Shown: positions 43,457-51,515 of the stretch, in pieces
Layout of the letters: every line of letters begins with the position of its first letter
How positions within the stretch are numbered: position 1 is the first letter of the stretch
Position numbers and translations under genes: made by a program
Assembly: GCA_017517865.1 (NCBI GenBank)
Contig: JAFWYB010000068.1
Coordinates: 1 to 64,000, forward strand
Direction: 5' to 3'
From: Clostridia bacterium
GTDB taxonomy: Bacteria; Bacillota; Clostridia; Oscillospirales; Acutalibacteraceae
DNA length: 64,000 nt
Notes under the pieces: model-generated
Seen by the model: only the letters and a program-made list of their open reading frames with translations
Databases searched by the model: none
Told to the model about the DNA's origin: nothing

Positions 43457-44677
43457 ATGCTGAAAATTGTAAACACAGTAAGATGTTTACTGCTTGCTGT
43501 TACAGTTGTTTTTTTATCGGTGCTGCTTTACAGTTTTTACACCATACCTGACGAAATATATACCCTTCAGGATGAAGATTCGGGGGTGCACGACATTTAT
43601 ACTCTCACCTACGACACGGCTGATGCAACCGGAATGCGAAGCTTCTCAACGGGAAGCTATAAGGTTAAGGTAAGTCTTTTCAATATGCCGATAAAGGATT
43701 CTGTGCTAACGGTGGGTGAAAGAAAATACGTGGCAATTTCGGGTGACATCATCGGGCTGCGGCTTTTTACAGAGGGCGTGCTGATTGTTGACATTGATAC
43801 GATACAGTGCGATACGGGAACTTTTTGCCCGGGTGAAAGCGCGGGCCTTTGCAAAGGAGACATAATATACAGCATTGACGGTGAGAAGGTGCTGAGTAGT
43901 CAGAGTGTAAACAACAAGATAAAATACAGCGGCGGCAGAAGTCTTGAAATAGAATACATCCGTAACGGCAAGCATTATATAACTTCCCTCACTCCGGTGC
44001 TGAGCAATTACGACAGTAGCTATAAGGGCGGATTATGGATAAGAGACAGTGCGGCCGGTATAGGTACGGTAAGCTTTTTTGATGTGAAAACAGGAATGTT
44101 TGCGGCACTCGGCCACGCGGTATGTGATGTAGATACGGGTGACATACTTCCTCTTATGGGAGGCGATGCGGTTTCGGCAAAAATAGTGGGCTGTAACAAA
44201 GGCGTAAGCGGAAAAGCAGGGGAGCTTTGCGGTATGTTTGAAAAAAACTCGGTTGGTGTGCTTCTTTCTAACGGAGAAACCGGAGTAATAGGTGTTTTTG
44301 ATGAGTGGGATAAAAATGCTGAGCTTTTTCCTGTTGCTTCACCCTCAGAGGTACACAAGGGCAAGGCAGAGATAGTTTCAACCGTTGACGATGAGGGGAA
44401 GAAATATTACGATATAGAAATACAGAAAATTACTGCCGATGCATCGGATAATAAAAATATGGTGATAAAGGTGACTGACGATGAGCTGATTGCCAAAACG
44501 GGAGGTATTGTGCAGGGAATGAGCGGAAGCCCGATCATTCAGGACGGAAAGCTTGTAGGTGTTGTTACCCACGTGCTTGTAAACGATCCTACTAAGGGTT
44601 ACGGAATTTTTACGGAAAATATGACCTCACCGAAGGAAAGCTTTGCTTATACAGAAGAATCTGCGTGTGCGGCGTGA
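43457..44677 (+). CDS. spoIVB: SpoIVB sporulation serine peptidase
   Basis: A 406-residue S55-family protease. In sporulating Firmicutes SpoIVB is secreted by the forespore and triggers sigma-K activation by cutting SpoIVFA. An N-terminal anchor (residues 9-28) is followed by a PDZ-like domain (near 110-180, AGLCKGDIIYSIDGEKV) and the S55 domain: GLWIRDSAAGIGT, the catalytic His in ALGHAV (near 218), the Ser in QGMSGSPI (Ser356) and THVLVNDPTKGYGIF. All active-site landmarks are intact, which supports a spore-forming host. Confidence 0.93.
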   Translation: MLKIVNTVRCLLLAVTVVFLSVLLYSFYTIPDEIYTLQDEDSGVHDIYTLTYDTADATGMRSFSTGSYKVKVSLFNMPIKDSVLTVGERKYVAISGDIIGLRLFTEGVLIVDIDTIQCDTGTFCPGESAGLCKGDIIYSIDGEKVLSSQSVNNKIKYSGGRSLEIEYIRNGKHYITSLTPVLSNYDSSYKGGLWIRDSAAGIGTVSFFDVKTGMFAALGHAVCDVDTGDILPLMGGDAVSAKIVGCNKGVSGKAGELCGMFEKNSVGVLLSNGETGVIGVFDEWDKNAELFPVASPSEVHKGKAEIVSTVDDEGKKYYDIEIQKITADASDNKNMVIKVTDDELIAKTGGIVQGMSGSPIIQDGKLVGVVTHVLVNDPTKGYGIFTENMTSPKESFAYTEESACAA

Positions 44678-44697
44678 AATCAGGGAAGGTCGGATGA

Positions 44698-44836
44698 CAG
44701 CGGGGGCGGCTCCCCGGAGAGCAGGCTGCTTTGGCAGCCTGCTCTTCTTCTGCGTAATGCCGGTCGCTTCGCACCGGCATTACGCAGAAGGCCCGAGCGA
44801 ACCTTGGGTTCGCTCGGGCCGGGGAGCCGCCTGCTG
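44698..44836. repeat. GC-rich element: terminal inverted repeat enclosing three hairpins (second copy type)
   Basis: Outer arms GGCGGCTCCCCGG (44705-44717) and CCGGGGAGCCGCC (44819-44831), extended by CAGC/GCTG, bracket three perfect or near-perfect hairpins: 44718-44745 (AGAGCAGGCTGC arms), 44747-44790 (18-bp arms starting CTTCTGCG) and 44791-44819 (GCCCGAGCGAA arms). The plan matches the element at 16935-17054, but the hairpin sequences differ. It also sits between two converging genes, where it could stop transcription from both sides. Confidence 0.75.
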
Positions 44837-44851
44837 TTTGCACAACGATGT

Positions 44852-46009
44852 TTATTTTACAATTGTAATGCCGCTTCTCTGTTCTCTGCCCGCAGGTGAT
44901 ATTTTCTCAGCCATAAGAGCATATTTATCGGTGCTTCTGCACTGAAGATCGTATATTTCTTTAGAAAAGCTGTCTTTAAAAGTTGCATCTGAATGTTTTG
45001 TAACAACGGGCAGGCGAGAGCTTTTTAAAAAAGAGAGTCCTTTTTCGTTTGCAGCGAGAACTCTCACGTATGGCGGAGTTCTTTTTTCAAAATCGGCGGG
45101 AATTTTAAGATAAAGCTTCATAATCTCACGCCGTATTCTTGAATGCGTGTAGTTTTTACTTTTGACCGCTGTATGAAGCTCTTCAAGGCTTATTGCTTCT
45201 TTTGCCGCATTGAAAATTCTGTCAGCAAGGCCCTTGCTGTCGGTTACATAAAGCGAGTATTCCTCCTTGGTCATTTCTCTGAGAGAGGAAAGTATGGCTC
45301 TTTCGGCGTATTCGGTACAGTGAAATTCTTCGTGACTCAGCATTTCCGCAGTGAAGTCGGGAATAAAGGCTGAAACATCGTATTTTCCCGCAAGAGCTCT
45401 TATTCTGCTTGCGGAAGCGAAGGTGCCGTTTGCCTTGTCACTGTCGTGGTCTGCTCCGATTCTTTTTATCGGAAGTATGTCGCAGTCGGGGGAGTAAATC
45501 TCAAGCTGTCTTATATACTCAACGGCAAGAGTGCTGTTGGGAAGGCTCATAAGCTCTTTGGCTTCTTCACCGTATATTTCTCCCGCTGCCCTTGAAAGTG
45601 CCGAGGGGTAGCTGAGCCCGTCTGACATAAGCGTTTTTATATTTGAGGCTACTTTTTCGTCATCCGAGGCTTTCGCGCAAAGGTATAAAAGCTCCTTATC
45701 ATCGCTTTCACATCCGAAGGAAAGAAGCTCGATACCGAAGGCGGAAAGCAGACTTATACTGCCCCTTGCAAAGCTTTCGGCTGAGCCCAGTGCCCATGGC
45801 ACGGGCAGATCTATTACAAGGTCGGCGCCGCCTCTGATTGCACACAAAGCTCTTTTATGCTTATCGATGAGAGCACATTCGCCTCTTTGAACGAAATTGC
45901 CGCTCATAACGCATATAATCCCGTCGGCACCCGCTTTACGGGTTTTATCTATCTGATATAAGTGACCGTTATGAAAAGGGTTGTATTCACAAACTATACC
46001 TGCAACCAA
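44852..46009 (-). CDS. tmcAL: tRNA(Met) cytidine acetate ligase
   Basis: A 385-residue nucleotidyltransferase-fold enzyme that uses acetate and ATP to form N4-acetylcytidine at the wobble base of elongator tRNA-Met. The N-terminus AGIVCEYNPFHNGHLYQI has the HxGH-type motif. VMSGNFVQRGECALIDKH and the ADLVIDLPVPWALGSAESFA stretch are family-specific, and a SASRIRAL segment lies near residue 200. The full length is present. Confidence 0.93.
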   Translation of the reverse strand: MVAGIVCEYNPFHNGHLYQIDKTRKAGADGIICVMSGNFVQRGECALIDKHKRALCAIRGGADLVIDLPVPWALGSAESFARGSISLLSAFGIELLSFGCESDDKELLYLCAKASDDEKVASNIKTLMSDGLSYPSALSRAAGEIYGEEAKELMSLPNSTLAVEYIRQLEIYSPDCDILPIKRIGADHDSDKANGTFASASRIRALAGKYDVSAFIPDFTAEMLSHEEFHCTEYAERAILSSLREMTKEEYSLYVTDSKGLADRIFNAAKEAISLEELHTAVKSKNYTHSRIRREIMKLYLKIPADFEKRTPPYVRVLAANEKGLSFLKSSRLPVVTKHSDATFKDSFSKEIYDLQCRSTDKYALMAEKISPAGREQRSGITIVK

Positions 46010-46096
46010 GGTGACACCTCCTTTAACAGCAGAATGCAGAAAATCCGCATAAAAAACGGATTTGTATTATTTACCGATTTCTCATAAAAAGTATAT

Positions 46097-46121
46097 GAGG
46101 CTGTTGCTTAGCAACAGCCTC
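46097..46121 (-). terminator. Terminator of the ferredoxin gene
   Basis: GAGGCTGTTGC (46097-46107) and GCAACAGCCTC (46111-46121) make an 11-base-pair stem. On the minus strand it is followed by ATATACTTTTT. Confidence 0.75.
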
Positions 46122-46131
46122 CAGTGTTAAA

Positions 46132-46299
46132 TCAGCCTTCGATAGCTTCAACGGGGCAACCGTCTGCACATGCGCCGCAGTCGATGCAAGCATCAGCGTC
46201 GATAACGAACTTGCCGTCACCTTCTGAAATAGCACCAACGGGGCAACCGTCTGCACATGCACCGCAGGAGATGCAATCATCGTTAATTACAAATGCCAT
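46132..46299 (-). CDS. 2[4Fe-4S] ferredoxin
   Basis: A 55-residue clostridial-type ferredoxin. It begins MAFVINDDCISCGACADG. Two CxxCxxCxxxCP motifs (CISCGACADGCP from residue 9 and CIDCGACADGCP from residue 38) each supply ligands for the two cubane clusters. It carries low-potential electrons between, for example, pyruvate:ferredoxin oxidoreductase and hydrogenase. The gene is short and lies alone, with AAAAAGGAGG before the start and its own terminator. The two halves are near-duplicates at DNA level (CAACGGGGCAACCGTCTGCA occurs in both). Confidence 0.96.
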   Translation of the reverse strand: MAFVINDDCISCGACADGCPVGAISEGDGKFVIDADACIDCGACADGCPVEAIEG

Positions 46300-46461
46300 T
46301 TGTCTTGACCTCCTTTTTAATTGGTAAATTCATTGTAACATATAATTTTCAAATATCAATACCTAATTTGATTTTTTTTAATTTTTTACAGTATTTTCTA
46401 TTCTTTTTTGTACTTTTTTATCAGTAAAATTATTCCTCAGCAATAAAAAATGCGTTTTCTC

Positions 46462-46490
46462 TTGTAAATTTCGGCTTTTTAATATATAAT
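46462..46490 (+). promoter_or_regulatory. Promoter of the holB-ricT operon
   Basis: TTGTAA (46462-46467), a 17-base spacer and TATAAT (46485-46490), 36 bases before the ATG. Confidence 0.7.
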
Positions 46491-46526
46491 AAACAAGATT
46501 ATGTTTGATTTATATGAGGTCTGCCT

Positions 46527-47402
46527 ATGTTTTATAACGTCAGAGCTACGGACAGCTTCAAAAACTCAATATCAGTTGCGATAAAGGGCGGCAAGCTTTC
46601 ACATGCAATCATTCTTGAGGGCAGTGACGATGAAGCGCGCTTTTCTGCCGCTATGGAAATTGCGGCGGCACTGATGTGCGAGGCTGAAAACAGGCCTTGC
46701 GGTGTTTGCTCACACTGTGTCAAATGTGAAAAGGGAATACACCCTGACCTTCATATAGTTGAAAAGGAAGCCGACAGCACAATGATAAAGGTTGATGCCG
46801 TCAGAAGGCTTAAGGCGAAGGCACTTCTTTTCCCCAACGAATCAAAAAAGAGCGTATTCATTATCCGTCAGGCAAATCTTATGAATCCTCAGGCACAGAA
46901 CGCACTGCTGAAGATTTTTGAGGAGCCCGCAGCTCATCTTTGCTTTATTCTTACCTGCCCGTCAAAATCGGCATTTCTCGATACGATAATTTCAAGAGCA
47001 ACGGTTTATTCACTGGGGGAGGAGACTATAGAAGAAAGTGAAAACGGTGACAATTCCGCTTCCCTTGCCGCAGAGCTTATTATGACTCTTGCAGGTGAAA
47101 ACGAATTCGTTTTTCTAAAGAAAACGGCGGTTTTTATTAAGGATAAAAAGCTTTTTTCGCAGACTGTCTCTGCAATGATACCCGTTGTAAGAGATGCCCT
47201 CGTGCTTCAGAGCGGCGGCAGGGATATGCTTATATCTGATACTTCGGCGGCAAAAAAGCTTGCAGGCAGCTTCACACAGAAGAAGACCGCAGCACTTTTA
47301 TCCTGCCTTCAGGATTTCTGCGATTCACTGCAGCTTTCACCTAATCATAATCTTGCAATAACAAGGCTTTGTTCCTTGCTTTATCAGATAAAATCTAACT
47401 GA
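46527..47402 (+). CDS. holB: DNA polymerase III delta-prime subunit
   Basis: A 291-residue clamp-loader subunit. The zinc-module cysteines CGVCSHCVKC are near residue 58. QNALLKIFEEPAAHLCFILT near 128 and the SRATVYSL sensor region near 158 are standard. The P-loop is missing (ILEGSDDEARFSAA replaces GxxGxGK), as is common for delta-prime, which does not hydrolyse ATP, and the usual SRC arginine finger reads SRA. It is followed after 29 bases by ricT, the order known from Bacillus. Confidence 0.88.
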   Translation: MFYNVRATDSFKNSISVAIKGGKLSHAIILEGSDDEARFSAAMEIAAALMCEAENRPCGVCSHCVKCEKGIHPDLHIVEKEADSTMIKVDAVRRLKAKALLFPNESKKSVFIIRQANLMNPQAQNALLKIFEEPAAHLCFILTCPSKSAFLDTIISRATVYSLGEETIEESENGDNSASLAAELIMTLAGENEFVFLKKTAVFIKDKKLFSQTVSAMIPVVRDALVLQSGGRDMLISDTSAAKKLAGSFTQKKTAALLSCLQDFCDSLQLSPNHNLAITRLCSLLYQIKSN

Positions 47403-47431
47403 ATCTTCAATTTTTTTAAAGGGGTTTTTAT

Positions 47432-48295
47432 ATGGCAGAGGTTATTTCGGTACGCTTCAAGGAGGTCGGAAAAAACTATTATTTCGACCCGAAGGGCGCT
47501 AAATACAATAAAGATGACAAGGTAATAGTTGAAACTGCAAGAGGTCTTGAATGCGGCGAGGTTACAATAGGTAACCGTGAGCTTCCTGAAGAGGAGATTA
47601 CCGCGCCGTTAAAGCCTGTACTCAGATTAGCTAACGGTGCTGATCTTAAAACCGTAGCAGAAAACAAAGAGAAGGAAAAGGCTGCCTTTGATGTCTGCCT
47701 TGAAAAAATAAAGCACCATAAGCTTGATATGAAGCTTGTTGATGTTGAATACACCTTTGACAGAAACAAGATTCTTTTTTACTTTACTGCTGACGGCAGG
47801 GTTGACTTCCGTGAGCTTGTGAAGGACCTTGCCGCTGTTTTCCGCACCAGAATAGAGCTTCGTCAGATAGGCGTAAGAGACGAGAGTAAAAAGGTCGGAG
47901 GACTCGGCATCTGCGGCAGACCCTTCTGCTGCAACACCTTCCTCGGAGATTTTCAGCCCGTTTCAATCAAAATGGCAAAGGAGCAGAGCCTTTCACTTTC
48001 GCCCGTCAAAATCAGCGGTACCTGCGGCAGGCTTATGTGTTGCCTCAAATATGAGCAGGAGGCTTATGAGCATCTGCTGAGAGTAACGCCGAAAAACGGA
48101 GCCATAGTTGAAACCAAGGAGGGCAAGGGTACCGTTGTCGATTTCAATCTTCTTACGGGTATGCTTAAGGTTTCCCTTGAAAAGAGACCCGATGCAGCAC
48201 CGATTTCCGTGAGCAGAAAAGAGGTCAACGTGCTCAAGGATTCCCGTATAACCGTTGACAAGAAGGAGCTTGAGGCTCTCAAGGGCATTGAATAA
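47432..48295 (+). CDS. ricT: PSP1-domain protein RicT (YaaT)
   Basis: A 287-residue PSP1-family protein. In Bacillus RicT forms a complex with RicA and RicF that carries Fe-S clusters and directs RNase Y processing, sporulation and competence. The Cys-rich core GGLGICGRPFCCNTFLGDF (near residue 152) and SGTCGRLMCCLKYE (near 191) hold the conserved cluster-binding residues. It is linked to holB as in B. subtilis. RicA and RicF are not in this window. Confidence 0.88.
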   Translation: MAEVISVRFKEVGKNYYFDPKGAKYNKDDKVIVETARGLECGEVTIGNRELPEEEITAPLKPVLRLANGADLKTVAENKEKEKAAFDVCLEKIKHHKLDMKLVDVEYTFDRNKILFYFTADGRVDFRELVKDLAAVFRTRIELRQIGVRDESKKVGGLGICGRPFCCNTFLGDFQPVSIKMAKEQSLSLSPVKISGTCGRLMCCLKYEQEAYEHLLRVTPKNGAIVETKEGKGTVVDFNLLTGMLKVSLEKRPDAAPISVSRKEVNVLKDSRITVDKKELEALKGIE

Positions 48296-48361
48296 AAGCA
48301 AGGGTTGAATAAGAATTCTTAAAAACACCTGAAGGGCGTTTGCCTGACTACTGACTACTGA

Positions 48362-48391
48362 AAAGGGGCTGTAATTTTACAGCCCCTTTGT
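48362..48391. terminator. Bidirectional terminator
   Basis: AAAGGGGCTGTAA and TTACAGCCCCTTT pair around TTT between ricT and the convergent mtaB. Confidence 0.8.
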
Positions 48392-48392
48392 T

Positions 48393-49682
48393 TCATATCG
48401 GCTCGCCGATGCAGAAATCGCCCTCTGCGTCGGTGATTTTTATTTTTATAAGCTTACCGCAAAGGCTTTCGCTGAGCTTTGCTTTAACAGGAGTATAGTT
48501 AGTGGTATATCCGTTTATGAAGCCGTTGCTGTCTGCGGTCTCGAAAAGAACCTCGACGGTTTTTCCCACCTGCTTTTTCAAAAACTCACGGCGTATTTTT
48601 TCCGTTCTTTCAATCATTATGCGGCTTCTTTCTTCCTTTACAGCCTTATCAATATGACCGGTAAGCTTTTCCGCATTAGTGCCCTTTCTTATTGAGTAGG
48701 GGAAAACGTGTACCTTTTCGAAGCCGATTTCTTCAGCAAAGGCAACACTTGAGAGAAAGTCCTCCTGTGTTTCTCCCGCAAAGCCCACCATAATATCCGT
48801 TGTAAGAGTGCAGTCGGGGAAGCTTTCACGAAGCTTTTTTGCAATGCGGCGATATTCCTCGGTGTCATAGTGTCTGTTCATACGCTTAAGGGTGCTGTCA
48901 CAGCCGCTCTGCAGTGATATATGAAACTGCGGGCAGAGCTTTTTGCATTCTGCAAGCCCGGCTATTACCTCATCGGTAAGGTGGTCGGGCTCAAGAGAGC
49001 CGAGCCGTACTCTTAAAATGCCGTCAGTGCTGTCTGCGGCCTTTACCGCTTCGGGGAAGGTAACACCGATGTCACTGCCGTAGGAGGAAAGATTGATTCC
49101 TACGAGCACGACCTCCTTATATCCGTTCTCGGCAAGCGTGCGGATTTCTTCTTTTATTACCTCAAGAGGCTTTGAACGCACTCTGCCTCTTGCATAGGGG
49201 ATGGCACAGTAGGAGCAGAATCGGTTGCAGCCGTCCTGAATTTTGACCGAGGCTCTTGTTCTTTCCTCAAAGCGGCTTATGGTCTGTACGCAGAAGGGGT
49301 CACCCTTCTTATGCTCACTTACACCGAAAATACGGCAGCCCGAGGTGAAAAACTCATCAAGGGCAGAAGAGAGCAGATGATTGCTCTTGTTTCCGAGCAC
49401 TATATCAGCCTCGGTAAGCTCCCTTGCCTTTTCGGGATAAGCCTGTGGCACACAGCCGGTCAGCACCACCACCGAATCGGGATTATTCTTTTTGAAGCGG
49501 CGTACCGCCTGACGGGTTTTGCGGTCAGCCTCGTTGGTTACGGTGCAGGAATTGACAACTATAACGTCGGCTTTCTCCTCACCCGTACAAAGCTCATAAC
49601 CCTTATTTAAAAGCTGCTCGGTCATAGCTTGACTTTCGTACTGATTTACCTTACAGCCGAGTGTATAAAATTTAACCTTCAT
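48393..49682 (-). CDS. mtaB: tRNA t6A37 methylthiotransferase MtaB
   Basis: A 429-residue radical-SAM methylthiotransferase converting t6A to ms2t6A at position 37 of ANN-decoding tRNAs. The N-terminal MTTase domain has Cys residues in LGCKVNQYES, VNSCTVT and LTGCVPQ. The radical-SAM cluster motif is in GCNRFCSYCAIPYARGRVRS (near residue 149), and a TRAM domain ends the chain (FINGYTTNYTPVK). CKVNQYES and the C-terminus favour MtaB over MiaB. Confidence 0.93.
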   Translation of the reverse strand: MKVKFYTLGCKVNQYESQAMTEQLLNKGYELCTGEEKADVIVVNSCTVTNEADRKTRQAVRRFKKNNPDSVVVLTGCVPQAYPEKARELTEADIVLGNKSNHLLSSALDEFFTSGCRIFGVSEHKKGDPFCVQTISRFEERTRASVKIQDGCNRFCSYCAIPYARGRVRSKPLEVIKEEIRTLAENGYKEVVLVGINLSSYGSDIGVTFPEAVKAADSTDGILRVRLGSLEPDHLTDEVIAGLAECKKLCPQFHISLQSGCDSTLKRMNRHYDTEEYRRIAKKLRESFPDCTLTTDIMVGFAGETQEDFLSSVAFAEEIGFEKVHVFPYSIRKGTNAEKLTGHIDKAVKEERSRIMIERTEKIRREFLKKQVGKTVEVLFETADSNGFINGYTTNYTPVKAKLSESLCGKLIKIKITDAEGDFCIGEPI

Positions 49683-49737
49683 CTGTTACTCCTTTATAAT
49701 TGAAGTAGCACTATTATATAAAATAGGGGAGAAAAGG

Positions 49738-49986
49738 TCAAGAGTCATCTTCACTCAGAAGCCACATAACGTCAACTTTCAGCACTTCGGAAATTGCCTT
49801 TAACTCATAATCTGCAACAAAGCGTGTACCTGCTTCAATTCTACTGACGCTGTCACGTTCAATAATTACCCCTGCAAGCTGCAATCTTGCCGCAAGGTCA
49901 CTTTGTGACAGGCGAAGCTTTTGCCTTGCCTGACGTACTCTGTCGCCGCAAAGGTTTTTCTTACCGTTATAGTCATATATTTTCAT
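49738..49986 (-). CDS. XRE-family repressor of the adjacent membrane-protein unit
   Basis: An 82-residue HTH_3 protein (RVRQARQKLRLSQSDLAARL, then VIIERDSVSRIEAGTRFVAD). Short single-domain regulators like this are common in phages and small accessory units. It is divergent from two membrane-protein genes, and the spacer contains two copies of a 15-bp site flanking a consensus promoter, so it probably represses them. AAAAAGGAG precedes the start on the minus strand. Confidence 0.85.
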   Translation of the reverse strand: MKIYDYNGKKNLCGDRVRQARQKLRLSQSDLAARLQLAGVIIERDSVSRIEAGTRFVADYELKAISEVLKVDVMWLLSEDDS

Positions 49987-50017
49987 TGTAACAACAGCTC
50001 CTTTTTAGTTTCATATG

Positions 50018-50084
50018 TGCTAAAGTTCAGCAATTTTCTTGACATTAGCACAAAAAATGATTATAATGGTGTTAAAGATCAGCA
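50018..50084 (+). promoter_or_regulatory. Consensus promoter flanked by matched XRE operators
   Basis: TTGACA (50039-50044), a 17-base spacer and TATAAT (50062-50067). TGCTAAAGTTCAGCA (50018-50032) and TGTTAAAGATCAGCA (50070-50084) lie on either side, 52 bp apart, close to five helical turns. Each site is an imperfect palindrome of GCTnAA-type half-sites. Confidence 0.7.
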
Positions 50085-50121
50085 TTTTGCGATTTTTAAT
50101 AAATTTTAGGAGCGTATATTT

Positions 50122-50454
50122 ATGAAAGAGAAAAAAGATTTAAAGGAGTTTATAAGTACAAGTACGGGTAAATTTGTATTTATAGGTATATTCTATTTTA
50201 TTTTTATTACTGTTTTTGCTGCCGTTTCTGCAATTAGCTTTAATTCCGATGCACCGTACATTATGTTTGTTTTTTGTGCACTTTTTGTTTACTTCGGTTG
50301 GAAAGCTTTAAACAGAATTACGCCGAGAATCTTTCTTATAATGCCCATTATCGGCTGGTTTTTTTATTTCACAATAAAATTTATTCTTGCTTATTTTGTG
50401 GGCGTAGCGATTGCGCCTTATAAGATTGCAAAAATGATAGCTGAAAAAATATGA
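50122..50454 (+). CDS. Small membrane protein of unknown function
   Basis: A 110-residue protein I do not recognise. A charged start (MKEKKDLKEFISTSTGK) is followed by three hydrophobic segments: about 18-40 (FIGIFYFIFITVFAAVSAIS), 46-60 (YIMFVFCALFVYFGW) and 70-95 (IFLIMPIIGWFFYFTIKFIL), then a short basic tail. Base composition is more AT-rich than the neighbouring housekeeping genes. TAGGAGCG precedes the start. It lies 19 bases upstream of the coiled-coil membrane gene and shares its promoter. Confidence 0.65.
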   Translation: MKEKKDLKEFISTSTGKFVFIGIFYFIFITVFAAVSAISFNSDAPYIMFVFCALFVYFGWKALNRITPRIFLIMPIIGWFFYFTIKFILAYFVGVAIAPYKIAKMIAEKI

Positions 50455-50473
50455 AATTTTGGTCGGTGATTTA

Positions 50474-51391
50474 ATGACGGGTGCAGATTTAAAAAAGGCG
50501 ATATCAATTCTTTACGATATGGAACTTAACAACTATTGTGTTAATGAGTCTATAAAGACACTTGATTGGCGTATTGGTAATTTGGGATATGAAAAAGAAA
50601 TAAAAAAACCTATTCTGGATAAAGAGTTTCTTGATTTAGAGATTATTAAAAATATTGCTATGATAGCAGGTGTATTAGGTATGGCTTTTGGTGTGTACGC
50701 CGCTTTTCAGATGGGATTAGGCGGTTTTACAGTTTTAGTTTTACCTCTTTGCATTGGTATCGGATTTGGTATGTTTGCCTTGTTTGGGGCTTTTATCGGA
50801 TTGGTAGTTGATATTATCAGAACTATTCACAGGAATTCAGCTATAAAGAAGAGATATAAAGCAAAACTGAAGGCATACGAGCAAGAGATTATTGATGATG
50901 ACAACAGAGTGAGCTTCGAGCTTGAGCAGAGAGAGATTCTGGTAGAAAAAAGAAATCTTCTTGCTGACAGACTTTATGAGTCGCAGAATATGCTTGCTGA
51001 TTTTTATCGCCGTGCAGGAATTGATAACAAATTTCGCAATCTTGTTGCAATGGGTTATATGCATGAGTATATAAGTCTCGGTATCTCAAATAAGCTCGGC
51101 GGTGCAGATGGTTTATACTATCTTATTATGCAGGAGCTCCGTTGGGAACAGATGCAATGCACTCTTGACGAAATAAGCAGTAAGCTTGATATGATAATAG
51201 ATAATCAACGTCAGGTTTATTCAGATCTTAAGCGTATGAATCGTGAGAGTATCGGAATGATCGACAAGCTTATTGACGGTATAAAAAACATTAACAGTAA
51301 CGTGAATGATCTCAAGACAATAGAACAGTACAATGGCGCGAGAATAGCCAGAGAAATTGAATTCCAGAACTTTATGATGTACATAAGATAA
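50474..51391 (+). CDS. Membrane protein with long cytoplasmic coiled-coil region
   Basis: A 305-residue protein. A short helical N-terminus is followed by two adjacent membrane segments (about 60-80 and 84-118), then a charged coiled-coil stretch (about 120-185), a conserved-looking core FRNLVAMGYMHEYISLGI (near 193), and a C-terminal amphipathic region (DEISSKLDMIIDNQRQVYSD). I recall uncharacterised proteins with a similar FRN-MGYMYDYL core in accessory regions of Firmicutes, but know of no function. A TTG start at 50459 is possible; the ATG at 50474 is preferred. It is coexpressed with the small membrane protein. Confidence 0.65.
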   Translation: MTGADLKKAISILYDMELNNYCVNESIKTLDWRIGNLGYEKEIKKPILDKEFLDLEIIKNIAMIAGVLGMAFGVYAAFQMGLGGFTVLVLPLCIGIGFGMFALFGAFIGLVVDIIRTIHRNSAIKKRYKAKLKAYEQEIIDDDNRVSFELEQREILVEKRNLLADRLYESQNMLADFYRRAGIDNKFRNLVAMGYMHEYISLGISNKLGGADGLYYLIMQELRWEQMQCTLDEISSKLDMIIDNQRQVYSDLKRMNRESIGMIDKLIDGIKNINSNVNDLKTIEQYNGARIAREIEFQNFMMYIR

Positions 51392-51401
51392 AAAATAAGA
51401 C

Positions 51402-51432
51402 GGTGCAAGGATTTGTTTCTTTGCACCTTTTT
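51402..51432 (+). terminator. Terminator of the membrane-protein unit
   Basis: GGTGCAA (51402-51408) pairs with TTGCACC (51421-51427), followed by TTTTT. Confidence 0.65.
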
Positions 51433-51515
51433 ATTGTCTGCAACTCACTACTGACTGCTCATTATCTGTCTTAAATCGTAAAAACTCATCATATAAATAA
51501 TATGAGGTGATAAAG

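Noticed and set aside
44610-44945. Open frames on both strands across the GC-rich element
   Set aside because: They arise from inverted repeats, lack ribosome binding sites and resemble no protein family. They also overlap the ends of spoIVB and tmcAL.
46531-46600. holB considered as a damaged gene because the P-loop is missing
   Set aside because: Loss of a functional Walker A is common in delta-prime subunits. The zinc module and other motifs are intact and the frame is complete.
48335-48360. Short repeat ACTACTGACTACTG, also seen in part near 51445
   Set aside because: It is too short and simple to support a mobile or regulatory function, and the second copy is only partial.
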